This document shows, one piece after another, positions 11,776 through 22,800 of a DNA stretch of 64,000 bases. The position numbers and the translations under genes are program-made. Origin of the DNA: Cheilinus undulatus. Lineage: Eukaryota > Chordata > Actinopteri > Labriformes > Labridae. The DNA is taken from assembly GCF_018320785.1 (NCBI RefSeq), contig NC_054869.1, positions 14,394,698 to 14,458,697 of the forward strand. Reading direction: 5' to 3'. The notes under the pieces are model-generated. The model made no database searches. It worked only from the letters and a program-made list of their open reading frames with translations, and was not told the origin of the DNA. Positions within the stretch are counted from its first letter, which is position 1. Every line of letters begins with the position of its first letter.

Positions 11776-14130
11776 TGGTCCTGGCTAAAACTCAAAAAAC
11801 GTATTTGTACATACAACTGATATTTAAAGTCGATATAGACAGATATTAACAGCTATATAAGTTTAATTATTGGTATTCAATATTTAGACTCAGCTAATTT
11901 CTGCCAAAAAGGGATATCATGCTAATAATAGTTCTTCCTCTTTTTCTGTCATGTTTGTACCATCTGAGGTCCACAAAAACTAGAATCATCATCTATCATA
12001 TTACAATTCTGACAGATGGAAAAATATTGGAAATCTGGACTGCAGTTTCTGATTAAGGAGTTGCTGTTGGGTCTTCTTGAGGCTACGCCACTTGAGACAG
12101 ACTGATCTTCTTACAAAACAGCCTGGAGGGAGTTTGCTTTTTTGAGTTTTATTTTTCACATTTTATTTTTATTTTGTTATTTATAAATAAAAAATGAACT
12201 AGAGGTATGTTATTACAGTACAATTATTGAAAAGTAAAGCAAACACAAAAATTGAATAGGCACAGGTATAGTACACAATAAATACAGATCTTTTCTGATG
12301 AACAGAAAACAATATCAAGAGTCTTTGTATTTTTTGGCAATCTCTTTTTCCCAGAATTCATCCCCCCTTTTATAGCCACAGCTAAACAGTCATCTGCTCC
12401 ATACCATGGAGAGAGTTTATAATGTTTTTGAAGAGTCCATGTGAATGGTGGTGTCCTGACTCACTATTCCCTCTGCTGCTGCAGACACATAGATGTCAGA
12501 ACCATCTCCTACTATTCACAAACAAAATAGCTGATCAATCAGTATGTTTACATGCTGTTTAGAAAAAGTTGATTTATTGTCTCAGCTTGATGAAAATTTG
12601 AAATTTAAAATAGATGAAAACACGTTTGACCAACTGAAATTGTACATCAAATTTCTCAAAGTTGGACCAGCACACCTAGAAAATGCAGCTTGGGTTGATG
12701 TACTCTTGCACCTGAATCAGACCCAATTGACCCTGGCATTTTGCACATACCCCTCACTTCCCATGCCAGGCTTTGACATGGATGTTACAAAAACATAAGA
12801 TGTAGAAAAAAGCCTACAAGAAGCAAGATAAAGACTTCTGTTTGGCGAGTGTCACAGCAAGAGTCGAGCATTTATAAACTGACGAGGAGACACAGTTTGG
12901 GTTGTGGCTGCTCAAAGAGATCAAGATACAGAAGTACGAGAACGAAAGGGCAAACACAGGATGGGGACTGTCAGTTGTCAAGCATGAGAGTCAGAAAAAT
13001 GCTTCAATGGCTGAAACGGGCAAACTGTCACCAACTGTAGCAGAGTCAGACATACTGCCTTCAATGAATTTACTCTCCACTGGTGCTTGTATGTTTGGAC
13101 AGCAGTCCAGTTAACGATCCTAATTGAGCTGAAGTACATGCAGCATGACTAACTGTGCCTGTGAACATTCTTGCTGAGAACTGTCCCCAGTTCAACAACA
13201 CTCTGGACATTTTTGAGACTTATCAATACAGTTGATTTGAAATCTAATCAACCAACAATGAATCAGTCAGATTTAAAACTGTTGTATAGTTATGAATTTC
13301 TTTTTAACTTGACAAACAAAATACGACTCAGTCAAAGCTTTATGCACAGTCCTGTCCTCTGCAGATTCATCTGCCATTACTGTATTTCACCTCTGTCTTA
13401 CTTGGTTCTTATAATTACTTCAGATGGCATCATGTTTACCATGTTCACGGTAAGAGACAATATGAACGCCCCTCTTTTGTGGTATTCATGAATATTTAAG
13501 TTGAATTTTTTGAAAGTGTTTTAAAGCTTTTGAGACCTTTTTAAAAATTGCAGAGGCAGGTGTTAATCTCAATTTTCACCTCTTTCGTCTTGTCTCGTTA
13601 CTCTGAAAAAAATTGATGTAAGCATTTCTACATATAAAGCCAGTAGGAGAAAAAGCAATGTCCATGTTGGTGTTGCGTAGTGTCACAGTTTATACACCAA
13701 GCCTCTTCTGTACAAGATTTCACAACTGCTAGACTTTCTGAGTTTTAATTGAAGACCGCTTTAGTCTCCATATCAAAATTAGTGCCCTCCTCTTAGAAAA
13801 CTGACACACTGTCATGCTTTTTAGCGTGATGTTCCTCTCTGCTCAGTATGTTAAGTAACAAACAGCCATTTTGACACTTTCAGTTTTTATCTCGGTCAGT
13901 TTCTGCCTCTCCCACACTCCTCAGTGTGATTCACTATCACAGCTACAAGAATGGGTATTCCCCTAGCATGAGGATGCAAAGCATAGTCACATTTTTGTTT
14001 CACCTAATAACTCCAGAAAATCTCTCTCTGTGAGAAAATTCAGGGATAGAGTTAATTTCTTAGGTGCTGTTTGATGGTGAAATACAGTTTGGTGACTGTC
14101 AGGGGTTAAAGGTTTACTTAGAGGAAGTAT
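11776..14130. other. Noncoding DNA, probable pebp4 intron
   Basis: Nothing gene-like or repeat-like was recognised. An 84-codon frame at 12544-12798 has ordinary AT-rich composition and no recognisable domain. Low-complexity T/A tracts lie near 12130-12200. Confidence 0.5.
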
Positions 14131-14136
14131 CAACTA

Positions 14137-15199
14137 CAGTTCCTATAAGAAGTATTCAGCATTAGGATGTTTTACCCTTTTATTGATTTTATAAATCAAT
14201 CATGGGAAATATAATTTGATTTTTTTGACCAAAAAGTACAAAACCCCCCCATTTAATGTCAAAGTGAAAACAGATTTCCACAAAGTAATTTCAGTTAAAT
14301 CAAAATATATATTGTTAAATAAGTGCATACATTTTTACCCCTTTAAGTCAATATTTAATAGATGCACCTTTGGCAGCAATCACAGTAATGAGTCTGTGTG
14401 GATAGGTCTCAATCAGGCTTGCCCATCTGGACACTGCAATTTTACTCCATTCTGCTTTGCAAAACTGCTCAAGCACTGTCAGATTGCACGGAGATCGGCA
14501 TGAACAGTCCTTTTCAACTCCAGCCATAAATTATCTGTTGGATTGAGGTTTAGGCCCCATCACAGTGGGGATGGTGTGTTTGTGGTGAGGTGCAGTGTTT
14601 GGTATCCACCAAACATAGCGTCTTGTCTGATGGTGAGCTCTAGCAGAGATTTAATGAGTTTTCTTCAACAGCAGCTTTCTCGTTGCCACTCTCCCATGAA
14701 GATTTGACTGGTGAAGAACACGGGCAACGGTTGTTGTATGCAGAGTCTCTCCCATCTCAGCTGCTGAAGCTTGTAACTCCTTCAGAGTAGTCATGGGTGT
14801 CATGGTGGCCTCTCTGATTAGTCTCCTTCTTGTACAGTCACTCAGTTTGTTAGGACGGCCTGCTCTAGGCAGATTTACTCATGTGCCATATTCCTTCCAT
14901 TTCTTGATAATGGATTTAACTGAACCTTTCCTCTGAGTTGCTTGGGGTGTTCTTTTGTCTTCGTGGTATGATAGTAGCCATGAATACTGATTACCCAGTA
15001 ACTGGACCTTCCAGACAGAGGTGTCTTTATACTACAATCACTTGAGACACATTCACTGCACTCAGGTGATCCCATTTCACTAATTATGAAACTATTAGCA
15101 CTAATTGGCTGGACCTCTGTGAATTAGGTCATTTGCTTCAAAGGGTGAATATTTATATAGTCACTTATTGAACTGGGTGAATACTTTTTATAGGCACTG
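14137..15199 (-). mobile_element. Tc1-like transposon, degenerate, with both ends
   Basis: The left terminus CAGTTCCTATAAGAAGTATT and the right terminus (reverse complement CAGTGCCTATAAAAAGTATT) are inverted repeats, each flanked by TA, the Tc1/mariner target site (14135-14136 and 15200-15201). Minus-strand fragments near 14875-14960 resemble the transposase N-terminus (KTKEHPKQLRGKV), but stops and frameshifts break it. It is closely related to the copy at 33970-34945. Confidence 0.8.
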
Positions 15200-15230
15200 T
15201 AATAATTCAAAATTGCAGGTAAACTCCTGC

Positions 15231-15282
15231 AAACTGTGTAAATTGCACAACAACATTGGCAGTTGTGCAATTTAGACAGTTT
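15231..15282. repeat. Inverted repeat with 21-bp arms
   Basis: The arms at 15231-15251 and 15262-15282 are complementary at 20 of 21 positions, with a 10-nt loop. The left arm belongs to a dispersed repeat also present at 57313-57362. The hairpin lies directly beside the right end of the Tc1 element. Confidence 0.7.
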
Positions 15283-15356
15283 TCTTTCATTCTTTCAATT
15301 TTGACATATTTAGTCCTCTACTGGGCTCTTGTTTGATGAAAGCTTGTAGTTTTTTT

Positions 15357-15394
15357 GTGTGTGTGTGTGTGTGTGGGGGGGGGGAGGGGGGGGG
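15357..15394 (+). repeat. (GT)n microsatellite followed by a G run
   Basis: Alternating GT runs into poly-G with a single A interruption. It is low complexity and of no coding value. Confidence 0.9.
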
Positions 15395-15399
15395 TACTT

Positions 15400-16685
15400 T
15401 TTGACAGTATCAGTCATTAGAATAATAGAGGCTGCACCAATTTAATGCATGTGGTATAGAAAAGGTATCAAAGTATGGAAAATCCTTATCACCTCACAAC
15501 ATAGGAACAGAGAGAAGATAAATGGGCCTAATATAGATTTGTTTCCTTTTTTAGCTGCAGTTGTAGCATAAAGATTCAGCTATACAAGATGGCCCATCTG
15601 TAAGTGATGCTGCTGATATGCTGTGTTTCTGAATCTGTTTAGCCTACTTTGGTATTGAGCTGCAAACCAGTTAGATCACTCAGTTTAGGTGTAAGTTCAA
15701 CATTTGTAAAAGCTGATGTCTAAGTAAACTGTAGAAATGTATTCTGGATATTAAACTGAATAAAGTTATCCCTACTGTGTAAAAATTTAAGATGTTTCAG
15801 CTTTATCAGAGAGTTTTATAGTCTCAACACTTGACTTTCTAAACCCTGAGCTCAAAGTTTCCTTCTAGCTGAGAATATCATCGATCCAAGATTAACTTCA
15901 TCAATGCACCATGTGGCTTTTGATTCCCTCTAACAAAGCTGTTATGGATTTATGATATGAAAAACTTCCTGCTGTAAAAGCAGACATAACATCTGTCTGC
16001 TGTAGATCAAATATCTCAAACGAGAGACCTGTGATAGAGCTTGTCCTACGTCTCATTGGATGACTCATCAGACATCGTAGGAGCCTTGTAATCAGATTAT
16101 ACCCCAATTTTTTTCTGACATCATCATTCCCAGACTTTGCATGGAGTTCACAAGAAAAACATTCAGCAGGGTCAAGAGACATAAAATAATAATGATAATA
16201 ATAATGGTGAAAATTAAAATCAGTGTTTCTACGTGGACTTGATAACCCATTTTGAGCCTTTTTTGGATTTTAACATTTTCAGGGTATTTACATGCACACA
16301 GAGACACCTGGTTATTTATATTCCTTTATAAAAACTAGTATACAGGTTTCTGATTCCCCTGTATTAATTGTGTTCGTCCCATTATGTTTTTATGACAATT
16401 TTGAAACAATACCTCTGTGACTCACTGGGGGCTTTCCGTATTAAATGCCAACATATGGTGGCAGATATGGTGTCTCCACCTCATATCCGGCAACAGGGGA
16501 AGAGAGCAACTGCAAATACTACTTAACACGCCCCCGTCTCTAACTTCCAATTCTGTTTAATTCTTTGATTACTGAAACACAAAGTTAAATTTCTTAGTTG
16601 CCCCAGAAGAAAGACCCTCTTGTTGCTGCCACCATGTTTGTTATTCTGATACGCCACTTGGTTGAGGCCGCCCCTACACAGGTGG
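15400..16685. other. Noncoding DNA, probable pebp4 intron
   Basis: No exon, RNA or repeat was identified except a short (ATA)n/(ATG)n tract near 16185-16206. Confidence 0.45.
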
Positions 16686-16689
16686 TTAA

Positions 16690-17110
16690 ATGATCATGTG
16701 AAAACAGTGAGATTTAAGCGTGACTGAATTTTTAATTTAGAACCTTAGAAAGTTGTTGACCTCTTTCCTGGCTTGGTTTTATTTGAGCAGGGCAAATATA
16801 GGAGCCCATGACATCACAGGTCACTACGAGGAATGACCCCGCCCCCCTAACGCTACAATGATATAAAACTGAGCAGTTCATCTCAGTACAGTCTGTTGTT
16901 AGCTGATGCCACTGTCTGCATTGAAAGTTAACAGCCGGTTACATGCTGTTTATTTGTTCGGTGTGAGGTAAATTTCCAAAATCAATCAGCCATGGTGACC
17001 TGCTGTCATTAAAAGTATCATAATGGAAACTTTAGACACAAAATTATAAATTTAATTTCCAACGTCTGTCTCTCTGCCCTGGCACAGAGCAAGACAACTG
17101 CGCTCTAGTC
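16690..17110 (-). repeat. Dispersed repeat, segment B, inverted copy
   Basis: The reverse complement aligns by eye with 3800-4200. Shared words include CCTGGCTTGGTTTTAT / ATAAAACCAAGCCAGG and GTTAACTTTCAAT. Segment A is absent from its expected side. Confidence 0.6.
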
Positions 17111-17469
17111 AGAGTTCACTATAAGGTCAAGGGGCAGGGTAATTCCTGGAGTACTTATCTATGTTTTTACTTTAATCAGATGTAGCAGGAACAAACATTT
17201 TACCTGCTGAAGGTGTGTTATAATCCATATTCACCTGTCTGTAGTCCTGGATGATTTAAAGAAGCAGACTGTGGCTGTCTCTCTCCAAGTAGAAACGGTT
17301 CAATCCCCTATGTCTGTTAGCATTGTGATGCTTAAGTTTAGTAAAGTATCCCATGATAGACATATTCCTGCGAAGTCTGTCACAGTAAAAGTCCGCAGTG
17401 CTAATCATCATTGAAGACTTCTATTTTAATGAGCAGCATGAGACATTAGGAATACCTGGAGTGTTAAAG

Positions 17470-17690
17470 ACCATGTAAAGTGAAAATAAAATTGTATTTA
17501 GGTTTGTTATATGACAGGCCACTGTGTTATCAACCAATGGGACACATTTCAGTCATGAAAAGCATCTCTAAGTTTATTAAATTAAACTTCAAAATGATGA
17601 AACATGAGGCAGAAAAATTTGTTCCATGATGGTGTGGGCGTGTCTATGAGCTGAAGCCACGCCCACTCAGGAGAAATACAATCCTTTATG
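17470..17690 (+). repeat. Dispersed repeat, segment A
   Basis: Same orientation as 3590-3785, sharing ATGACAGGCCACTGTGT, CATCTCTAAGTTTAT and GAGCTGAAGCCACGCCCACT. A neighbouring block at about 17245-17280 also resembles 27620-27655, so other family pieces are scattered here. Confidence 0.6.
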
Positions 17691-17699
17691 TAGGTTTGT

Positions 17700-20600
17700 T
17701 AAAGATGTTTCATCACTTGACGGGGATTTTAAGGCTGCAGAAAATGTTGACTACTTAAATGTTTCCAGTGTGTTTTTATTTAGACAGTTTGTTGGCATTT
17801 TGTGCAATTCTTGATTATCAAAAGTTAAAAATTGCCCTGTATCAAATGTCTAGGACCTCAATTTTTAACTCACATGAGCGCACAACAACATACAACTCTT
17901 ACAGTGCAAAAAAAGTAACAGTACTGGTCTTGATACTTTTGCAGAGAAATCCCTCTTTTTAAAGATCTGGATTCATAATTGTTTGTTTATATTCATAGCA
18001 GAGGAAGGGAAGGCTTTAATGAAGGAGAGCACAGGACTCTGTGCGGTCTGTTTGCGAGCATGTCTCAGCAGAAAACTATTTTATAAACGATCAGGCCGGG
18101 CTCCAAGTTGTGCACGGGGAAAATGAAGTTGTGTGTTCACATACACAGGTCATCATATTCAACTATATGATTTGAATTTACTTAAAAATACTGTTATAGC
18201 AGTTAAAACTGTCAAGTGAAATTTGCAAGTTGTAGTAGGACTAACACATTTAAAAGACTAAAAAAGAAGAGTGTAGAGACATTAGTAGAAAATACAATTT
18301 TTCAAAGCTGGGTAGGGTTTTATAACTACTTGGGTGAATTTGTTCATAGTGTATTTTTAATTTTAGGATTTGATTTATTACTCAATTTTAGGTTTAACTC
18401 TGCCTTTGCTATATGCATTTTTAGTGCCAATGACCATTACCATGTTTTCTCCCCCTAAAAGTATCGGTTCAGGTACCGTCTTAAAAGTATTGAGTTTGCA
18501 TCAGTATCAGATAAAAAACAAACGATACCCAACCCTACATGTAAACCCACTCAGTGGCTTCCATCCAGTCAAGTTAGAAGTGAATATTGGGACTCATAAT
18601 TTTTATTTCTACTCTTTTTAATTGAGCCCAATGTAAATGTTACCCAAACTTTGCACCTGTATGTCTCCTCCTAGAAAACAAAGAATGAAATAATACTCCT
18701 ATTATGAGCCATGCCTCCAGCTGAACCTTTCTTAGGAAACATAATTAACACAGTCAGCAGCTGTCAGTCATTTAGTGGTCAGAACTTTTCACGCTCTGTG
18801 CCCCGCCCCCACAGCAGGGTCCCTGAGGGAGGCTCGCCCACCATGTGAGAAAGTCTTGTAGATTAGTGTGAGGGGGTCCGTCATTCCCCAGTGAACACCA
18901 GAGCAAGAGTCAGAGACCTCAGCACGGCCCTGCTCTGTCACTCTGTGTAGATGAGCCACCATAACACCCAATCTGATTATTATTATAATTACTCTTTAAT
19001 TCTATATGATTATTGAAATATTATTCTGAGATATCTGCATGGTATTGAATTATTGTTTGAGTGAATTTTAATTTCACATTCATTTGCTGTTATTTTCACT
19101 CAATGCTTTATAATGAAATTAAAAGGGCAGGGGGTGCCGTGGAGAGCGAGCGAGAACCAAGCATTAAGATGTGGGAAATGTTGCATGCTCAAATGTTGAC
19201 TACCTGTTGCTATGGCAATGGGTTTGGATCCTGCCGGCTGCAGGACTCTTGCTATTTCTAAATAAAGCTTTTTTTTCCCTCACTGATCAGCCGATGAAGA
19301 TCCTCGCAGTTGAAACTAATCTTCAGAATTTTTAAGCAGTCTGTGTAAACACTGGTGCTCTGCTCTCTCATACTCTCTGCTGAACGTCCTAAACAGCAGT
19401 TACAGGATTAAAGATGAGACGATGCACAATAGAGGACATATGCTCCGCTACTGCTGCTACATTTCTCAAATTAAATTATTAATATTTGTAAATGAATCAT
19501 TACAAAGTGTATCTCAGTCATTCTGGCATTCACACCATGTGCTTATGACTATAGAGTTGTAAATTTTCATTTGGCACATCGTACCATGACGGCATTTCAT
19601 CAGCTGCCAGGTGCAGCATTAAAAAAATACACTGTAATCAATCACTCAAATTTCTTATGGCTTTTTTCCTTGTAGAAAAGATTCCTCTTTTCCCATACTT
19701 GTCAGGAATTTAAACTGAATTTCTTTCATTTGTAAAACTGGGGGATCAAGTGGTCTTTTCAACAGTGTCATATTTTTATCCATGTTTCAGAAAAGATCAT
19801 AATAGCTCAGTCCAAAATGTGTTATTATCATTCCAAGAGCTCTTAAACTACAAACTATTATGATACACTATGCATCCTAAATGTACAGATACAGGTTTAC
19901 TATGACATGAGTGTATTTTTGTTTGCTTTTAGCTGAAATCTCCACTTGAGGATCATAAGAGTTAAAGTGAAAGCCTCTATCTTGCCCGTCTTTTGTCCTC
20001 ACATGCTGTCTAGTAACACAGTACCTCTGTCACCCTGTGGGGGGAGCCTGTGCGTGCAAAAAAAGAGGACAGAAATAGGTGGCGAGAGCAGATATTTGAT
20101 GCCCGTGATGGGGACTTCCACGCTTACCTCAAGTGGGTTTTGGGCCATTTCTCAGACAACATATTTAGTCCTTTTTCCTCCCACTCGAGGATGCAGCCGC
20201 CTTGCTTCAGGCAGCCGAGTTTGTTAAACAAACATTGCTGTGAGAGGTGCTTCCTGAGGCTGAGGGAGTTTAACCTGACAAATATACGGTATGAGAAGAC
20301 GCCTCGGCTCTCATCAGGTTACATATCTGTCACCAGGCAACAGAAGTTAATGTACAATTAATGATATGGAAAATTGGCACCTGGAAATCCACTCTGTGCT
20401 TTGTTGTTTTTCTGTCAGGGAGATGACTTCAGATCTTTTATCTTTTTGATTTTCACATTTTTTGCTATCAACAAATTTGATCATTACTGTCAAGTTAAAT
20501 CTGTTGACTTTAAGCCACAAATGATGATCTCTCAGCTTATTACCTAAGCTCTGTCATTTTTGGATCAATGATTGATGTCTACTTCAAACAATATACATGT

Positions 20601-20843
20601 GTCTCAAGTGTTGAAACTACAGAATGTTTGACTGTTACACATTTAGCTGGGGAATCGTCCTCTCTGTAGCAGTGGGTGATTGTTCAAGGACTAACCACAG
20701 AGTTCAGAGCTCACAGAGTATTTGACTGTAAGAGAAAGGAACTGAGGAAAGGGTTTTCTTGGGGGGGGGGGGCAGGAAACAAAAAGGCCTACTAGACCTG
20801 ATAACTTTGGTTGACCTGATTGTTTCTGTGTCTGTGTTATCAG
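17700..20843. other. Noncoding DNA upstream of the pebp4 exon
   Basis: No exon was recognised before 20844. About 18465-18540 looks like the terminus of a MITE (GATACCCAACCCTA end). About 20040-20360 is GC-richer and non-repetitive and could be a conserved noncoding element; its open frames have no recognisable domain. Confidence 0.45.
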
Positions 20844-20889
20844 GGTAAATTACTGAAGAATGGAGAGATCCAAGGAAAAACTCTCACTG
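20844..20889 (+). CDS. pebp4: pebp4 internal coding exon (partial gene)
   Basis: This exon encodes 15 residues, GKLLKNGEIQGKTLT, plus one base. It lies between an acceptor ending TTATCAG (AG at 20842-20843) and a donor GTAAGT at 20890. It matches the segment of PEBP4 that follows the conserved DPDAP/W-R-H-W core, where human has a GxDLKKGKIQG-type sequence. PEBP4 is a secreted or lysosomal member of the phosphatidylethanolamine-binding family; in mammals it has been linked to signalling and survival, but its function in fish is not shown here. The exon starts in phase 0 and ends in phase 1, which joins in frame to 22687. Exons for the signal peptide and ligand-binding core are not in the window. 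Confidence 0.85.
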
Positions 20890-22686
20890 GTAAGTAAATC
20901 CTCATTTTCTCTTCATTAACCTTAATATACTTAAATGACATATGCATTAGATTGTAATGTTTCTTATGTACACAGAAAGACAGATTGCTGCTATACAGTA
21001 GAAACAAAAACTACAAATGTATCATCTTATAAAGAACAGTGTAGAAACATATGTTAAATATAGTTTAACAGTAGAAAATTATTATTATTATAATTATTAT
21101 GCTCAGGAGTCTTTAGCCTCAGAGACCAGCAGGTTTAATGTCACTCCAGAGGACAGAGTTTTTGTGTGAGTTTGGGGAAACTGAGAACAAGATTAGTTTT
21201 CTTTTTTATAGTGCTGTTAAGAAAATGTTTTCCATTAATGTTGACTTTTTCTGGTTGGATGACTATGAAAAGCTCAAGTTTTGTTTTAGAACCCTTTTTT
21301 GTGGCAGATTTTATCTACGAAGCCTTAGAGAAAAAGGAAAAATAGACTGTCTAATACTGGGCTGTACAAGGAACATACTACTTTGTACTGACTTGTAATA
21401 AATGAAATTGCTGGAACAGTGCTGCAGTATCTGTGGTGTCTTATAAACTATTGAGGGTCAGACATTTTGTGTGCATGACATGTTAATGAAGTACAATCTA
21501 TGAAGCTTGTCATTTGAGTGGCATAATGTTTATGTATTATACTGTTCTGTTTATTATGTCATCCTCCTACAGCTTTAACTCATGTATTGTGTTGAATATG
21601 GCCACTGATATTGCTGTTTAGGTTTACTTTCATATTTTCTACTGCTTTACCCTCTTAAAATGTTGATTTACATTTATTTTAAAATCATTATTTCATTAAA
21701 AAAATCACTTTGACCCTATAAATAGTTTTTGTTTGTTGTAAGTGAACCAAAATCAATAACATCCAGATTTTTTTTTAGCTGAATGATTAAACAAGATATA
21801 TATATAGATATTTTTCAGTAAAGAATTAACACAGTTTTGAACTTATTTTATCAGTTTTTTTATCAGGTTTTGTCTTATTTTGATGTGTTTTAACCTATAA
21901 TCTTAACTGATTGTTTTGGTAATTATATTGATGTCCTGCTGCTGCTGAAAAAGGAAATCAGAATCTTCATAAAAGTTCTCAGCAGTTAGAAGAAGGAAGG
22001 TCTCTAAAATCTCCTGGCAGACAGCTGACAGTGTTGACTCTGGTCTAGATAAAGCACATGCCATGGCACCCCAAACCATCACTGACTGTGGAAACTGAAA
22101 ACACTGGACTTCAAGCATCTTGGATTCTGTGCCTCCCTGATCTTCCTCCAGACTCTGGGACCTTGATTTGGCCACTGAGACCACAACAGTCCAGTCCAGA
22201 TCTTTTTCTCCTTTGCCCAGGTGAGATGCCAATGACGGTGTGTGCGGTTCAGGAGTGGCTTGACGAACACAACACCTGGAGCCCATTTCCTGGACCCGTC
22301 TGTATGTGGTGGCTCTTGATCCACTGACTTCAGCCTCAGCCCACTCCTTGTGAAGCTCCCCTAAGTTCTCAAATCTAAAGGCTTAGCTCATGCTGTTCCT
22401 TGTGCTCCTTTTCTTACCATACATTTCTCTTCCAGTCAACTTTCCATGAACATGCTTTGATACAGCCTCTGGGAACAGCCTCCCTTTTCAGCAGTGACCT
22501 TCTGTGGCTTACTGTCCTCGTGGAGGGTGTCAGTGATTGCCCTCTGCACAGTAGTCAAGTCAGCAGTCTTCTCCATGAATGTAGTAGTGTAAACAGAACC
22601 AAAGTGAGAGAAATAACTGACAAGAAATTTTCCACAATTATCCAGTCTTCACTCATGTGTTTCTATTTCTTTGTTTTTCCCTGCAG
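20890..22686 (+). other. pebp4: pebp4 intron with Tc1 remnant
   Basis: This intron of about 1.8 kb joins exon 20844-20889 to exon 22687-22800. It starts GTAAGT and ends with a pyrimidine tract and CTGCAG. A decayed Tc1 transposase on the opposite strand fills 21915-22576, ending about 110 bp before the acceptor. The rest is AT-rich with no further features. Confidence 0.8.
21915..22576 (-). pseudogene. Tc1-like transposase pseudogene
   Basis: Reading the minus strand from an ATG at 22576, several frames in turn resemble one Tc1 transposase. An N-terminal helix-turn-helix region near 22400-22570 is followed by LTWAKEKKIWTG (near 22200), NQGPRVWRK and FPQSVMVWGAMA (near 22060), then a QEILETFLLLTAENFYEDSD catalytic-domain segment. 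Stops and frameshifts separate these parts, and the C-terminal end is lost. No terminal inverted repeats were found. It is a fossil with no expected activity. Confidence 0.8.
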
Positions 22687-22800
22687 AGTATCGTCCTCCA
22701 TCCCCACCGAGATCCCGTGGTTTCCACCGCTACCAGTTCATGTTGTATGAGCAGCCTCCAGACAAATCAGTGTTCCTCACTGAGAAGGAGAGTTCACATG
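22687..22800 (+). CDS. pebp4: pebp4 coding exon with the PEBP GFHRYQF motif
   Basis: This 114-nt exon has an acceptor CCCTGCAG before 22687 and a donor GTAATG at 22801, and runs phase 1 to phase 1. It completes a split Glu codon and then encodes YRPPSPPRSRGFHRYQFMLY and about 17 further residues ending SSH. The G-x-H-R-Y core is the second conserved block of the PEBP family, part of the anion/phosphate-binding pocket, and the preceding P-S-P-P stretch is typical of PEBP4. It is the strongest single piece of evidence for pebp4. A methionine-initiated frame covering it from 22671 is an artefact of reading through the acceptor. Confidence 0.93.

Noticed and set aside
12544..12798. 84-codon plus-strand frame
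   Set aside because: Ordinary AT-rich composition, no family features, no conserved splice sites.
17630..17640. EGR binding site near GTGTGGGCG
   Set aside because: One mismatch to consensus and part of a dispersed repeat, so it is not evidence of autoregulation.
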